A stretch of DNA of 45,188 nucleotides from a virus. Positions 28,562 to 37,054 of this stretch are shown piece by piece. The notes beneath the pieces were generated by a model. It searched no databases, was not told the DNA's origin, and was given only the letters and a program-made list of their open reading frames with translations. Positions within the stretch are counted from its first letter, which is position 1. The number at the start of each line of letters is the position of its first letter. The stretch is taken from the IMG/VR virus record IMGVR_UViG_3300021181_000018, positions 1-45,188 of that record, one strand, 5' to 3'. The position numbers and the translations under genes were made by a program.

Positions 28562-29784
28562 TTTCTTACCCTCACATGCAGAAATAGCTGTCTAAGAAAA
28601 ACCAGATTCCCCGCAGTCATGTTCGTGGTGATTACGGTCGGAGAGGTTCCAGTAATGATTCCGCCTGGAATCGGGAAAGTCGCAACGGTAGTCACTACTG
28701 CTGGCGTGCTGCTGATGACCGAGAGCAAGCCTTGCGGAGAACTAATACTGGAGAGCGCAATCGAAAACCTGACTTCGTAAGTCGTGCTTGCCGCAAGCGT
28801 GAAGCTCCCAATCGAATTACCGTTCACCTCTATTGCTATCGTCGGAGCCGTGCTGGTGAAGCTGACGCTATCGAATTCCGTCTCGCCTTCGATGAATGAA
28901 CCTTGAGGCAGCGCAGATTGCACTCCGCCAATCGGGATAGTCGCGGTTTGAAGCGTCGCAGGGGCTGACAAGCCGAAGAGCTGAGTGGGAGCGTAGTTGT
29001 CATAGTCCGCAATGACGGCGCTGGGCGGGCCGCTTATCGTCACGCCGTTGATAACTGGATTCGTCAGGACTGGCGCAGTCAGATTGCAAGGCACAGTTCC
29101 CGATAAGCAGACATTTCCAGATGAATCGGGGAAATTATAGATTCGCTGCGCGGTGTTGGAGTTCGTCAGTTCCGACTGAAAAACAGTGCCGCCAGTGAAA
29201 AACAAGCCGGTAAAAATTTGCGGCACAGTCCAAATCTGTTCCGTTCCTGTAAAAGCGAATGGCGTGCCGGTATAGAGCAGTGCATCTCCTGAGTTTTTGC
29301 TGATGCAATCATCAGCGCTGTTTCCATTGTTGCGCCAGCAGATTTGATCGCCGCTTGCCATGCGCAGAAAGCCGGAGAGCGCGGGATTCGTGCTTGCGGA
29401 TTGGAAGAAAGTTGCGGTTAGGCTCGTCACCTCCGAAGGCAGCGCCGTCACGTTGAGAATCTTGTACTGCTGCGTCATGGAGGAATTGAAGACTGCGATG
29501 TCCACCGGAGTTGATGGCAGCCAGATTGAAGCGAAGCCTCCACTGTCGAGCGTGATTGGATTGGTCGCCTGGCTGCTGCCCGTAGAATCGAGGTAGGTGG
29601 GGCATGGCGTCGAGGTTCCAGCGCAATAGACCGAAACGAACCCTCCGCTCAAAGGAGTGCCGCTGGCAGAAAAGAATTGCTGTCGGATCGTCGGTGACAA
29701 ACTGACTGGCACTTGCGCCGAAAGGCTGAAAGCACCCAGGCAGAGCAAGACGGCGACGCAGCAGGCGCGAAGGACTGTTTTCAT
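28558..29784 (-). CDS. Secreted tail-fibre/spike protein with P22-type head-binding-like domain
   Basis: 408 residues from ATG 29784. Signal peptide 1-23 (S-L-S-A|Q). Residues ~29-95 match the pattern of tailspike/fibre N-terminal virion-binding domains: F-S-A-S-G-T-P-L-S-G-G, then Y-x-A-G-T-S-T-P, T-Y-L-D-S-T-G and ITLDSGGFASIWL. The rest is beta-rich with a Cys-paired segment and a jelly-roll-like C terminus. The mature part has six Cys in three close pairs. It should attach to the tail, yet it has an export signal. It is the first of four coupled exported genes. Confidence 0.78.
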   Translation of the reverse strand: MKTVLRACCVAVLLCLGAFSLSAQVPVSLSPTIRQQFFSASGTPLSGGFVSVYCAGTSTPCPTYLDSTGSSQATNPITLDSGGFASIWLPSTPVDIAVFNSSMTQQYKILNVTALPSEVTSLTATFFQSASTNPALSGFLRMASGDQICWRNNGNSADDCISKNSGDALLYTGTPFAFTGTEQIWTVPQIFTGLFFTGGTVFQSELTNSNTAQRIYNFPDSSGNVCLSGTVPCNLTAPVLTNPVINGVTISGPPSAVIADYDNYAPTQLFGLSAPATLQTATIPIGGVQSALPQGSFIEGETEFDSVSFTSTAPTIAIEVNGNSIGSFTLAASTTYEVRFSIALSSISSPQGLLSVISSTPAVVTTVATFPIPGGIITGTSPTVITTNMTAGNLVFLRQLFLHVRVRN

Positions 29785-29845
29785 GTTGTGTTCGCTTTTC
29801 TTTCTATCTAGACTTCGTTTCCTGAAAAGTGCACAATCCCGTCAG

Positions 29846-29977
29846 ATGTCATGGGATGAATACGTGCGACTACTCGTAAAGGCATATCTAAAAACCACGC
29901 CAGCCCGTAAGTTCTTCATTGCCTTTTGCTTGCTGGCACTGTTTTCCAGCATCATCAGGGTGCTTGGCTCTCGATAA
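29846..29977 (+). CDS. Possible small membrane peptide on the plus strand
   Basis: A 43-codon frame reading MSWDEYVRLLVKAYLKTTPARK and then a hydrophobic FFIAFCLLALFSSIIRVL segment, with a basic-positive boundary as in single-pass peptides. It lies in the 170-base gap between two minus genes (29785-29954) and overlaps the end of the upstream minus gene. No Shine-Dalgarno or promoter is evident, so this is only a candidate. Confidence 0.3.
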   Translation: MSWDEYVRLLVKAYLKTTPARKFFIAFCLLALFSSIIRVLGSR

Positions 29978-30926
29978 GTTTCTTCACCGCATAGCCTCCA
30001 GCACCGGCTCCGATCGCGGAGCCCGCCGCAGTTGCCGCATACTTGATTCCGTGCGCCGCCATATCCGCCTTGAGGTCTTTCAGCTGCATCGCTTTCGCGT
30101 ACTCGCTCATTGCTCCCTGAAACTGCTGCAACTTGCCACCGCGTAAGGCGGTGTCCGCAATTGTTTCCCCGAAATCATTTGCGATTTGCCCCACTGCCCG
30201 CCGCATCGGCGGAGTCAACCTCTGCGCTTCATCAGCCGACAGCCTGCTAATGTTCGAGTAAAAATCTCTCGCCTCGTTGAAAGTGAGAGCGCCCTTGTCT
30301 GGATTTGTGAGACGGGTCAAAAGTTTTTCGACTGAAAGAGAGCGCGAGCCGCCAGCGTCCACAAGCTCGCGGTAACGCATCAGGCTGTTACTGAGGTCAT
30401 CCGTAACCGCCACCGGATGGTCCCCAACTACGTTTTTGACAGCATTAAATGCATCTCCGGCCCTCTTCGCGTTTGGAACCATGTCCATCAGAGTACTTAC
30501 TAGGGCTTCTCCACCAGGCTCGCCAGCCAATGCGCCTGCGACAGCGGGGGAACTCTGCGCGATGTGTGCCGTCTGTTCCATTCCTTGCGGTACATCCGGC
30601 TTGGGACCACTTAAAGAAAGAATTGGAATCTTGTTATTACTCCCCGGTGTTATAGGCTGCCCCTCGGCGAGAGCTGCGGGTGATCCTGGCGTTGGAGTTC
30701 CCGCAGTTGTGAGTCCCGCATCACGCGGCAGTGCTGCGGCACGAGCATCCATTTGCTGCTGCGTTTGCTGGCGAGAGGCGGCGAACATTGCATCTGGGTT
30801 GGTGATGTCGACTGCGCTGGCCGGCTTCGCATCTTGAAATCCCGGAGGAAGCTGCACAGAAACAGGGGCGGCGTCCTCGTACCCTGGAGGAAGCTGTACT
30901 GCTGTTGCGCCGTTTCCATCACCCAT
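29955..30926 (-). CDS. Putative internal virion/ejection protein
   Basis: 323 residues. The ATG overlaps the previous stop (TAATG). The N terminus carries a duplicated QLPPGYEDA/QLPPGFQDA motif, then a disordered Ala/Pro/Gln-rich region (to ~110), a helical core (~140-290) and a C-terminal AAGSAIGAGAGGYAVKKL glycine-zipper that could insert in a membrane. Placement after the other ejection-type genes and the glycine-rich helix suggest a DNA-ejection channel component. The duplicated motif and topology are seen; the role is inferred. Confidence 0.6.
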   Translation of the reverse strand: MGDGNGATAVQLPPGYEDAAPVSVQLPPGFQDAKPASAVDITNPDAMFAASRQQTQQQMDARAAALPRDAGLTTAGTPTPGSPAALAEGQPITPGSNNKIPILSLSGPKPDVPQGMEQTAHIAQSSPAVAGALAGEPGGEALVSTLMDMVPNAKRAGDAFNAVKNVVGDHPVAVTDDLSNSLMRYRELVDAGGSRSLSVEKLLTRLTNPDKGALTFNEARDFYSNISRLSADEAQRLTPPMRRAVGQIANDFGETIADTALRGGKLQQFQGAMSEYAKAMQLKDLKADMAAHGIKYAATAAGSAIGAGAGGYAVKKLIESQAP

Positions 30927-32470
30927 TATTGCGAGCCAATTTTCTTCCCATTTCCGTCAAACCAATTTTTCCCGTCATCAGAGAAAATCTCACCATTTTT
31001 ACCTTGGTAATGGAACTTTGCGGTGCCGGGACCGGGCGTATTCGATTGGCTTCCAAAGTTCGGCTTTCCCTGCTTTCCCGCATTATATTGCTGCTGCAAA
31101 GCATCGCGCTTCGATGCCATTAAGCTCTGGGCTTGATTGATTGCGCCCTTCAACTGCGCGGTAGAATTCGCAGAACTGAATGGACTTGAAACCTGCTCGA
31201 TCTCCGCGTCTGTCGCGCCGCCGCCTTTGAATACCTTTGAAATCTCTCCGGCCAGAGCGTTCTTGATTACATTGAAATTCGTGGTTTTGTCGCTGCCGAA
31301 TTCATAGCCGAGCTTATTTCCAATCGCATTTAGAGCGCGGACGTCGCCGTTATCTAGCGCATCTGTCGCCGCGCTGAGCTGTTTCGCATGGTCAATCGCC
31401 GTATTGAACGCCGTAAGAGATTTCGCCGCATCGCCCGAAGTGAACTCTTCTTGCACTTTCTTTTGCACGCCGAACTGGGCTTGGTTGTAGTCGGGATACT
31501 TCTGCGCGAGTTGCGACATGAATCGGTCTTTCGCTGCGGGAGGCACGCGCTGTAAGGCGGTCTGCAAGTCCACGCGACCGGTACCCACCATATCCACCAT
31601 AGGATCGCCCTGATTGCCGAATCCTCCCTGCATAATCATCGTGGGAGAGTGCTGCGCTTTCCAGACGAGGAAATCTGATGGGCCTTTGCCTGGATTCTTT
31701 TGCAGGAAATCGTTTAACTCGCGCACGTCTGGATTCTGTCCGCCCGTTTTCTCGAACGCGAGCTTGTCTGCGGCCGTCTGCGCTTCGGAAGTTTTAGAAG
31801 CCGCCGTCGCTGTCTCGGCCGCGAGCTGCTGCTGTTTAGGTGACGATGCAATGAGCTGCTTCCATAGCTGTGTTTCGGTTTGCGGCGCCTGCTGCAAATG
31901 CTGTTGAAGTTGCTGCGCTTCCTGGCCGTATCCCGCTGCCTGCATGTGCTGAAAAAAAGCCTGCTTCACATTCGGATCGTAGGTAATGGAACCGTCAGGA
32001 TTTTGCTTGCCCGATGCGATTACAGCTTGAGCGCCCGCGCCGGCCGCATCCGCTTCTTGTGCCGCGAGTTCCGATTTCTTTTGTGCAAGGCCCATGATGC
32101 TGGAATTCATATCGGTGAGGCCCTTCACAATCGAAGGAATCGCTTCGCCATGACCGCTCGTTGCGAGTGCGCTCTGCAATTTGTTGGGATCGAGCGTCAC
32201 CGTTCCGCTGGAATCCGGTACAACCGCTTCCTGCCATGCCTTGTTGATTGCCGCGCGCTGCGCGAGGTCGAGAGCGCCGGATTGCACCGCCTGCGCACCG
32301 AGTTGGTTCTGCGTCGTCTGGGCCTGGACTTTGCCGGGTTGAAGCTGGGCCTCATTCGCCTGTTCTTGCTGGGATGCCTTGATCGCCGTCATCTGCGCGA
32401 GTTGACTAAGCGGAGATTCTGGGCTGTATTGATGAAGGTATTGGACCGCAGGGAAAAAGTTATTAGACAT
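30926..32470 (-). CDS. Putative internal virion/DNA-ejection protein
   Basis: 514 residues, coupled by TAATG overlaps on both sides. Almost entirely helical and rich in Gln, Ala and Asn, with coiled-coil-like stretches (about 35-75 and 190-250) and a C-terminal small beta motif (KFHYQGKNGEIFSDDGKNWF). Large Ala/Gln-rich helical proteins between tail-hub genes and fibres are typical ejection proteins of P22- and Bcep22-like podoviruses. No peptidoglycan-degrading motif is visible. Confidence 0.65.
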   Translation of the reverse strand: MSNNFFPAVQYLHQYSPESPLSQLAQMTAIKASQQEQANEAQLQPGKVQAQTTQNQLGAQAVQSGALDLAQRAAINKAWQEAVVPDSSGTVTLDPNKLQSALATSGHGEAIPSIVKGLTDMNSSIMGLAQKKSELAAQEADAAGAGAQAVIASGKQNPDGSITYDPNVKQAFFQHMQAAGYGQEAQQLQQHLQQAPQTETQLWKQLIASSPKQQQLAAETATAASKTSEAQTAADKLAFEKTGGQNPDVRELNDFLQKNPGKGPSDFLVWKAQHSPTMIMQGGFGNQGDPMVDMVGTGRVDLQTALQRVPPAAKDRFMSQLAQKYPDYNQAQFGVQKKVQEEFTSGDAAKSLTAFNTAIDHAKQLSAATDALDNGDVRALNAIGNKLGYEFGSDKTTNFNVIKNALAGEISKVFKGGGATDAEIEQVSSPFSSANSTAQLKGAINQAQSLMASKRDALQQQYNAGKQGKPNFGSQSNTPGPGTAKFHYQGKNGEIFSDDGKNWFDGNGKKIGSQ

Positions 32471-33225
32471 TAGACGAGACTCGCCGCCCAGCTAGGAACA
32501 TTCGTGTTCGTCAAGTCAACGGCCCCGAGACCGTTGGCGAGTTGCTGCATCGAATTGTTCCAGGCATTTGCCTGCCCGATGTAGCCGCTCGCCTGAGCAT
32601 TGCCGTAATTCGTGGTCTGTTGATTCTGTTGCCCAGCGAAACCATAGTTCAGCGCTCCCTGATTTTGCGCACCGGCTTGATTCAAGTTGTTCACATTTTG
32701 AGTGGCAGCTTGACCGGTGTTCGCTAGTCCTTGCAGAGATGCAAGCTGATTCTGGTATTGCGAATAATTCTGCTGATACGCTGAGAGCGCGTTGTTGTAG
32801 GTCTGCTGGTACGTCGTGGATGCAAGGCCCTGTCCATACTGTTGCTGCGCGGCCGCTTCGTTTCCGGAGAGCAAACCACCGGATGCTGCGGCAGAATTCT
32901 GCAGCGCGTTCTCTCCCTGCTGCAACGTGAACTGATAGCCTGGAGTTGCCTGCGCCTGCGCCGCAGTGGGGGCCGAGAAAGTTTGGCCGTATCCCTGCGA
33001 CGCCATTTGCCCGAGCTGGTTAACTGCGCTTGCGCCGACGCTCGTATATGGTGACTGATTCTGCGATTGCTGGAGCGTCGCTTGATTCTGTGTGTTGATT
33101 GAATTCTGCTGCTGAATTTGGGAATTCTGTAAACCTTGCTGCGCTGCGTTTTCTTGGGCGGTCGCAGCCTTCCCTGCAGCATTGGAGCCAATGATTCCGC
33201 TAACAATGTCGCCTATGAATGGCAT
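32470..33225 (-). CDS. Putative DNA-transfer/ejection protein, Gln/Asn-rich
   Basis: 251 residues; ATG 33225 with GGAG upstream. The N terminus MPFIGDIVSGIIGSNAAGKA is a small hydrophobic/glycine helix followed by a long Gln/Ala/Asn-rich helical body with a SPYTSVGASAVNQLGQM block and YGQGLASTTYQQTYNNAL. This pattern is common in podovirus 'DNA transfer' proteins. Probably packaged in the head and ejected into the host envelope. Confidence 0.68.
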   Translation of the reverse strand: MPFIGDIVSGIIGSNAAGKAATAQENAAQQGLQNSQIQQQNSINTQNQATLQQSQNQSPYTSVGASAVNQLGQMASQGYGQTFSAPTAAQAQATPGYQFTLQQGENALQNSAAASGGLLSGNEAAAQQQYGQGLASTTYQQTYNNALSAYQQNYSQYQNQLASLQGLANTGQAATQNVNNLNQAGAQNQGALNYGFAGQQNQQTTNYGNAQASGYIGQANAWNNSMQQLANGLGAVDLTNTNVPSWAASLV

Positions 33226-33686
33226 GGGAGATCGCTCCGGCTGATGCCAAACATCAGTTGGTCATGCAGCACACCGTTTTTCAGATAGCTCTTGTAATTG
33301 AGGCCGAATTGCTGCCAGTTCGCGAGTCGCGCGAGACGGCAGGCCAGCGTGTTATATTTCGGGACGCTTCCCACCAGGCGCATGCAGTTCGTGTTCTCGA
33401 AAATCCAGCGCGTCACCTGGCGCATCGCCTCACTCGACGTCGCGCCATAAGCAGCAGGCAGCAGGCAAACATGAAAGCGCCAACAAATAGGATTTTCTGG
33501 AACGCAGACGAACATGCCGAGGAGTTCGCCGCGATCATGGGCAAGGATGTACCAGAACAATTCGCTTTCGACGGGTTGCCAATTTTCCTCTTTTGGTGCA
33601 AAATCATCCGAACATGCTGTATAGAGCCTTTTGTGGATTCCAATCTCTCTAACCAGCTTGTAATCAAATGTTCTGGAGAATTCCAA
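33213..33686 (-). CDS. GNAT-type acetyltransferase-like protein
   Basis: 157 residues from a TTG at 33686 preceded by AGGAAGG; no better start is near. The pattern of a mid-protein ELLGMFVCVPEN strand, LLPAAYG with E-A-M-R-Q-V-T-R-W-I-F and later VPKYNTLACRLARLANW fits GNAT-like phage proteins often found among podovirus tail genes. The acetyl-CoA-binding loop (usually R/Q-x-x-G-x-G/A) is not clear, so activity is uncertain. It starts back-to-back with the plus-strand homing-endonuclease-like gene. Confidence 0.65.
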   Translation of the reverse strand: MEFSRTFDYKLVREIGIHKRLYTACSDDFAPKEENWQPVESELFWYILAHDRGELLGMFVCVPENPICWRFHVCLLPAAYGATSSEAMRQVTRWIFENTNCMRLVGSVPKYNTLACRLARLANWQQFGLNYKSYLKNGVLHDQLMFGISRSDLPCHS

Positions 33687-34153
33687 TGGCCCTTCCTAAG
33701 CATGGCATGAGCAAGACTCGCACCTATAAAATATGGGGAGGGATGATAGATCGCATCGAACACCCCAAAGGAGAATCAGGAAAACGCTACGGAGGAAGGG
33801 GTATAACTGTTTCTCCGAAGCTGCGAACTTTTGAGGGATTTCTTTCTGTTCTCGGCGAATGTCCCGAAGGAATGTCACTAGACCGAATAAATACGAACGG
33901 AAACTATGAAGAAGGTAACGTTCGCTGGGCCACGGCAAGTGACCAAGCAAAGAATCGGTCAACGACCGTCTTTTACACATACCAGGGAAAAACTCAGTGC
34001 ATACGCGACTGGGCAATTGAATATGGAATAGACGAAAACTGTTTGCGAGGACGATTGCGAAAATATGGGTGGCCGCTAGAGAAAGCACTTCTCGCTCCTC
34101 GATACGCGCATCACAATCCCAATCCCAATAAAGGCAAGCCGCGTCATTGGTAA
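33686..34153 (+). CDS. HNH-type homing-endonuclease-like protein
   Basis: 155 residues from ATG 33686 with GGAG eight bases upstream. A TYKIWGGMIDRI start, a Y-G-G-R-G-I-T-V segment, then LDRINTNGNYEEGNVRWATA and a Q-A-K-N-R-S helix follow the D-R-I-x-N-N-G-x-Y-x-x-G-N-x-R-W pattern of freestanding phage HNH-like endonucleases. The C-terminal 45 residues resemble a NUMOD-type DNA-binding repeat. It is on the opposite strand to both neighbours and abuts them within a base or ten, as expected for a mobile gene dropped between structural genes. Confidence 0.78.
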   Translation: MALPKHGMSKTRTYKIWGGMIDRIEHPKGESGKRYGGRGITVSPKLRTFEGFLSVLGECPEGMSLDRINTNGNYEEGNVRWATASDQAKNRSTTVFYTYQGKTQCIRDWAIEYGIDENCLRGRLRKYGWPLEKALLAPRYAHHNPNPNKGKPRHW

Positions 34154-34413
34154 TACGGCCAGAAGATTTTTTCGCCAGTCGTTTCGTCAATCGCTGCTAC
34201 CCAGCCCTTCGGCGTCACTGTGTCCACTGGAGCATCAGCGGAAATTCCCGGCAGAAGCGCGGCCACAAAGAGAATTGCTTGCAGCAATGCTTGCTGAAAC
34301 TGAATCCACGCGCGAGTGAGGGCATTGGTGAGCCTGCCGTTCTGGTCTGTTACTAGAGGCGCTGTCTGAACCGGAACCGTTGAGAGTTGCTGGAGAGCGT
34401 TTCCTGCTGGCAC
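34144..34413 (-). CDS. Hypothetical virion-module protein (89 aa)
   Basis: GTG start overlapping the upstream TAG (TAGTG) with AAGGTGA before it. The N-terminal half has a helix with a hydrophobic stretch (QALLQAILFVAALLPGI); the C terminus has a compact P-K-G-W-V-A-A-I-D-E-T-T-G-E motif. It sits next to the gp10-like gene and its last bases overlap the convergent homing-endonuclease-like gene by ten. Function unknown. Confidence 0.6.
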   Translation of the reverse strand: MPAGNALQQLSTVPVQTAPLVTDQNGRLTNALTRAWIQFQQALLQAILFVAALLPGISADAPVDTVTPKGWVAAIDETTGEKIFWPYYQ

Positions 34414-35915
34414 TAACTCACCTTCCGCAACTGCGCCGCATAACGTTCACTCGTGTCATAAGCAGGCGAAGCCTTCAGATACGCATCCACGATTCGATAC
34501 GGAATGGGATCGCTGCACGACAATTCATAGGTCCGCTGCCGTGAGCGTCCCAACCTGCGCCAGATAACGCGCTTCGTGTACTCGCCTGCCGCACCAACAC
34601 TCTTTTCGTACTGATTGCTCCATGAATGCGTGCCGTCATCGGACCAACGGAGAAATACTTGGGGTGCGCGGGGCTTCCCTTGCCCATCGAGTAGCGGGGG
34701 AATTGGCCCTAAGCCAACTTCCATGTCAACCTGCAGTTGCTCGTGATAGACCCATTCGAGTTCAGTGCCGACTGTCGCTGCGCGACGCACTCTGCGAATC
34801 GGATTGCCGAAGTCTGTGTAGATGTTGAGGGCTTGCTGGTAAATATTCCCCGTCGCCCAGTCACCCACGAGGTGCATTCCGAACGCGTAGAAGTGGCAGC
34901 GCGCGCGATCTGCCGTGAAGACTCCGCCATTCCAGAATCCGCGCTGGTGCCATTGGCCGCTTGCCGCGTCATAAATCCACGTTGCATTTCCCGAAGGAAA
35001 ATAAAGGTGCCAGAACGTATGACCCTCTTCCTGGTACGTGAAGGAAATTGCATCAGTGATTCCGGCCGGATACTGCGCCCAAGCATGCTCTGTTGCGAAA
35101 GTACTCACGCGCTGCGGATTGTAGGCGTTGCCACGCCATGCGATTCCCGCGCCTCGGTCGTCGGCGCCCAGCCAAAACGGACTTCCATCCATGAAGCAAC
35201 CGGAATAGGTCGCACCGGATCCTGTTTCGATGAATCCACCGGAAACAGGCGCGAACGGCTGAATCGCCGCGCCTGAGTCGTAATAGACCGCCGTCTGCTT
35301 CGGACCTTGAAACCAAATCTGGCGATAGGCCGCAATCATTCCGACAATGAAATCGGGGAACACGGAAACGATTGCGGTGTCGAGCAACGGCCATGTCGTC
35401 GCATCGTCGGGATTCGACACTTGGAATTGCCCTGTGCCAGCGAATGTCGCCACGAAGAATCCGTCCAGGTAAACCACCTGCGAGACGACTGGCTGCACAA
35501 GCGTAGAAGTTGGGACTTGAAATAGCGTGTTCGTGGTGAAGTTCCAGACATACATCACGCCAGCGCTGATGAATACGATCTGATTCGGCCCCGCTGCCAT
35601 CGTTCCGTTATTAACCGATACAGGATTGTTGTCCGAAGCGATTGTCGCTAACGCAGTTGTGGTGCCATTCGCAAATATCTGATAGAAAGTGGCACCAGAA
35701 ACCGCGAAACACAGCCCTTGAAACTGAATTCCCCCGCGAACGGATGGACCGACTAGGCTGCAGAACAGTTTTTTGCCGGGAGTCGAGTACAAAGTGACCG
35801 CTGTACGTGCGCCAGATGATTCAGGATTCTCCGGGTAAAAATTCATCGCCATTTCCGCATCAACGTTGGGCGATTGGCTTGTGTAAGAGCCGTTGCAGAA
35901 CGCAAAACGGGCCAT
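34413..35915 (-). CDS. P22 gp10-like packaged-DNA stabilisation / tail protein
   Basis: 500 residues, ATG 35915. The N terminus FCNGSYTSQSPNVDAEMAMNFYPE is typical of the P22 gp10 family (a tail accessory factor that plugs the portal after packaging). Its body is beta-rich with a propeller-like run of W- and Y-rich strands, as expected for that fold. In P22 gp4, gp10 and gp26 close the portal, and a gp4-like gene lies just upstream here. No clear gp26 needle homolog was seen. Confidence 0.8.
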   Translation of the reverse strand: MARFAFCNGSYTSQSPNVDAEMAMNFYPENPESSGARTAVTLYSTPGKKLFCSLVGPSVRGGIQFQGLCFAVSGATFYQIFANGTTTALATIASDNNPVSVNNGTMAAGPNQIVFISAGVMYVWNFTTNTLFQVPTSTLVQPVVSQVVYLDGFFVATFAGTGQFQVSNPDDATTWPLLDTAIVSVFPDFIVGMIAAYRQIWFQGPKQTAVYYDSGAAIQPFAPVSGGFIETGSGATYSGCFMDGSPFWLGADDRGAGIAWRGNAYNPQRVSTFATEHAWAQYPAGITDAISFTYQEEGHTFWHLYFPSGNATWIYDAASGQWHQRGFWNGGVFTADRARCHFYAFGMHLVGDWATGNIYQQALNIYTDFGNPIRRVRRAATVGTELEWVYHEQLQVDMEVGLGPIPPLLDGQGKPRAPQVFLRWSDDGTHSWSNQYEKSVGAAGEYTKRVIWRRLGRSRQRTYELSCSDPIPYRIVDAYLKASPAYDTSERYAAQLRKVS

Positions 35916-35919
35916 TTTG

Positions 35920-35928
35920 TGCTAGAAT
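35920..35928 (+). promoter_or_regulatory. Extended -10 promoter for the Tat-signal gene
   Basis: TGCTAGAAT (TG-n-TAGAAT) with no good -35. The plus-strand ATG at 35935 lies six bases after it, so transcription would start at or near the start codon (leaderless). It lies in the 19-base gap before the divergent gp10-like gene. Confidence 0.45.
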
Positions 35929-35934
35929 TCCCTC

Positions 35935-36270
35935 ATGAATAGGCGTTCATTTCTTGGGGCGCTAATTGGCGGAATGGCAACCGCTGCCGCTGTCCGCACA
36001 TTTCCATTCAGAGTCTTCAGCTTCCCGTCCGAAGTTACTTCTACCGTTGCGCTAGACACGGCTTCGGGCCTCTCCGCGCAGTACAATCGCATCCTGACTG
36101 TTGACGAAATCACCAGACAACAATTCGCAATTCTCGTCTCTCACCTCAACTACCAGGAAACTTTCAACAGCGCATTGGCTAAGTACCAAGAAAGCTTTGC
36201 GAAAATTGGACAAGTTCTTCATATCAGAAAGCCGTCGCGCTTCAACGACTCTGCCCTGTTAGGTAATTAA
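35935..36270 (+). CDS. Twin-arginine (Tat) signal protein of unknown function
   Basis: 111 residues. The N terminus is MNRRSFLGALIGGMATAAAV, an almost canonical Tat motif (R-R-S-F-L-G) followed by a moderately hydrophobic stretch, so the product should be exported folded or cofactor-bound. The mature part is helical (LTVDEITRQQFAILVSHLNY) with no Cys. It is the only plus-strand gene in the tail/head module, with its own promoter, and overlaps the convergent minus gene end by 29 bases. Likely a cargo gene acting on the envelope; function unknown. Confidence 0.7.
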   Translation: MNRRSFLGALIGGMATAAAVRTFPFRVFSFPSEVTSTVALDTASGLSAQYNRILTVDEITRQQFAILVSHLNYQETFNSALAKYQESFAKIGQVLHIRKPSRFNDSALLGN

Positions 36271-37054
36271 AGGTTGTACGATGCCGCTCAAGTTGCGGAA
36301 TCCCCGCGTCTCGCGTTCCCATGCGTGGTGCTTCCTGATTGTTTCCCTGAATATTTCGGATGGCTTCTTTTGCGAGGCCCGCGAGAGTTGGATCCAGAGG
36401 CCTGCCGAATGACGGACACAGCGATACCGCGAGCGAAAGAATGATTGCATCTGCATAGCCCGGTGGCAGAGAAAGGAAGGCTCCGGTCAGCTGTACCTCA
36501 TTAATGATCGTGTCAACCCACAGCTCTACCGGATAATTGACCAGCGGCACTGGCCAGATGTAGAGCGAGCCATTCGGCCAATCGGGTGAGTAGAAGCAGT
36601 CAGTCGGCAGCGTTCCCGTGACTGCATACGCTCGTTTATTTGCCCACCAATCCGCATCCCGCACGTTCATCGGGTAGCGAATCTCTGGCGTGACCGTGTT
36701 CAGGATGATATTTGCGCGGTTGACCTTTACTGGCCGCTGATTGGCGGACCATGTGGCAGGAACGGCGGGAGGGCTAGGTTGTCCCGGCCCTATGGTGTGC
36801 GGCTGGAGGTTCGGAATGATGGTGTACTGATTGAAGGTTTCTGCATAAATGTAGCGGCGGTCCGCGTTCCAGTTATCAATCAGACGATTGAGCTTCTGGA
36901 GGCCTTGCGCCGCCTCCGCCGCAGACGGATTCTCACCTTGCGCGAGCGCACCGATCTCCAGCATTGCCGCAGAGATGATGTCTAGCGGAGTGAGGCTGCT
37001 AGTTCCGCCCGGTGCTGATGCCGGGGGACTGGGTGCCGGCAGGGGAACGGGCAT
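36242..37054 (-). CDS. gp4-like head-completion / tail accessory factor
   Basis: 270 residues, coupled to the upstream gene by TAATG. After a Pro/Ala-rich leader, ISAAMLEIGALAQGENPSAAEA (about 25-47) and L-x-x-L-N-R-L-I-D-N-W-N are the pattern of P22 gp4-like connector proteins, which bind the portal after packaging. A YAD and Gly-rich loop follow. Position beside the gp10-like gene supports the call. The lytic activity reported for P22 gp4 cannot be judged from motifs here. Confidence 0.68.
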   Translation of the reverse strand: MPVPLPAPSPPASAPGGTSSLTPLDIISAAMLEIGALAQGENPSAAEAAQGLQKLNRLIDNWNADRRYIYAETFNQYTIIPNLQPHTIGPGQPSPPAVPATWSANQRPVKVNRANIILNTVTPEIRYPMNVRDADWWANKRAYAVTGTLPTDCFYSPDWPNGSLYIWPVPLVNYPVELWVDTIINEVQLTGAFLSLPPGYADAIILSLAVSLCPSFGRPLDPTLAGLAKEAIRNIQGNNQEAPRMGTRDAGIPQLERHRTTFNYLTGQSR

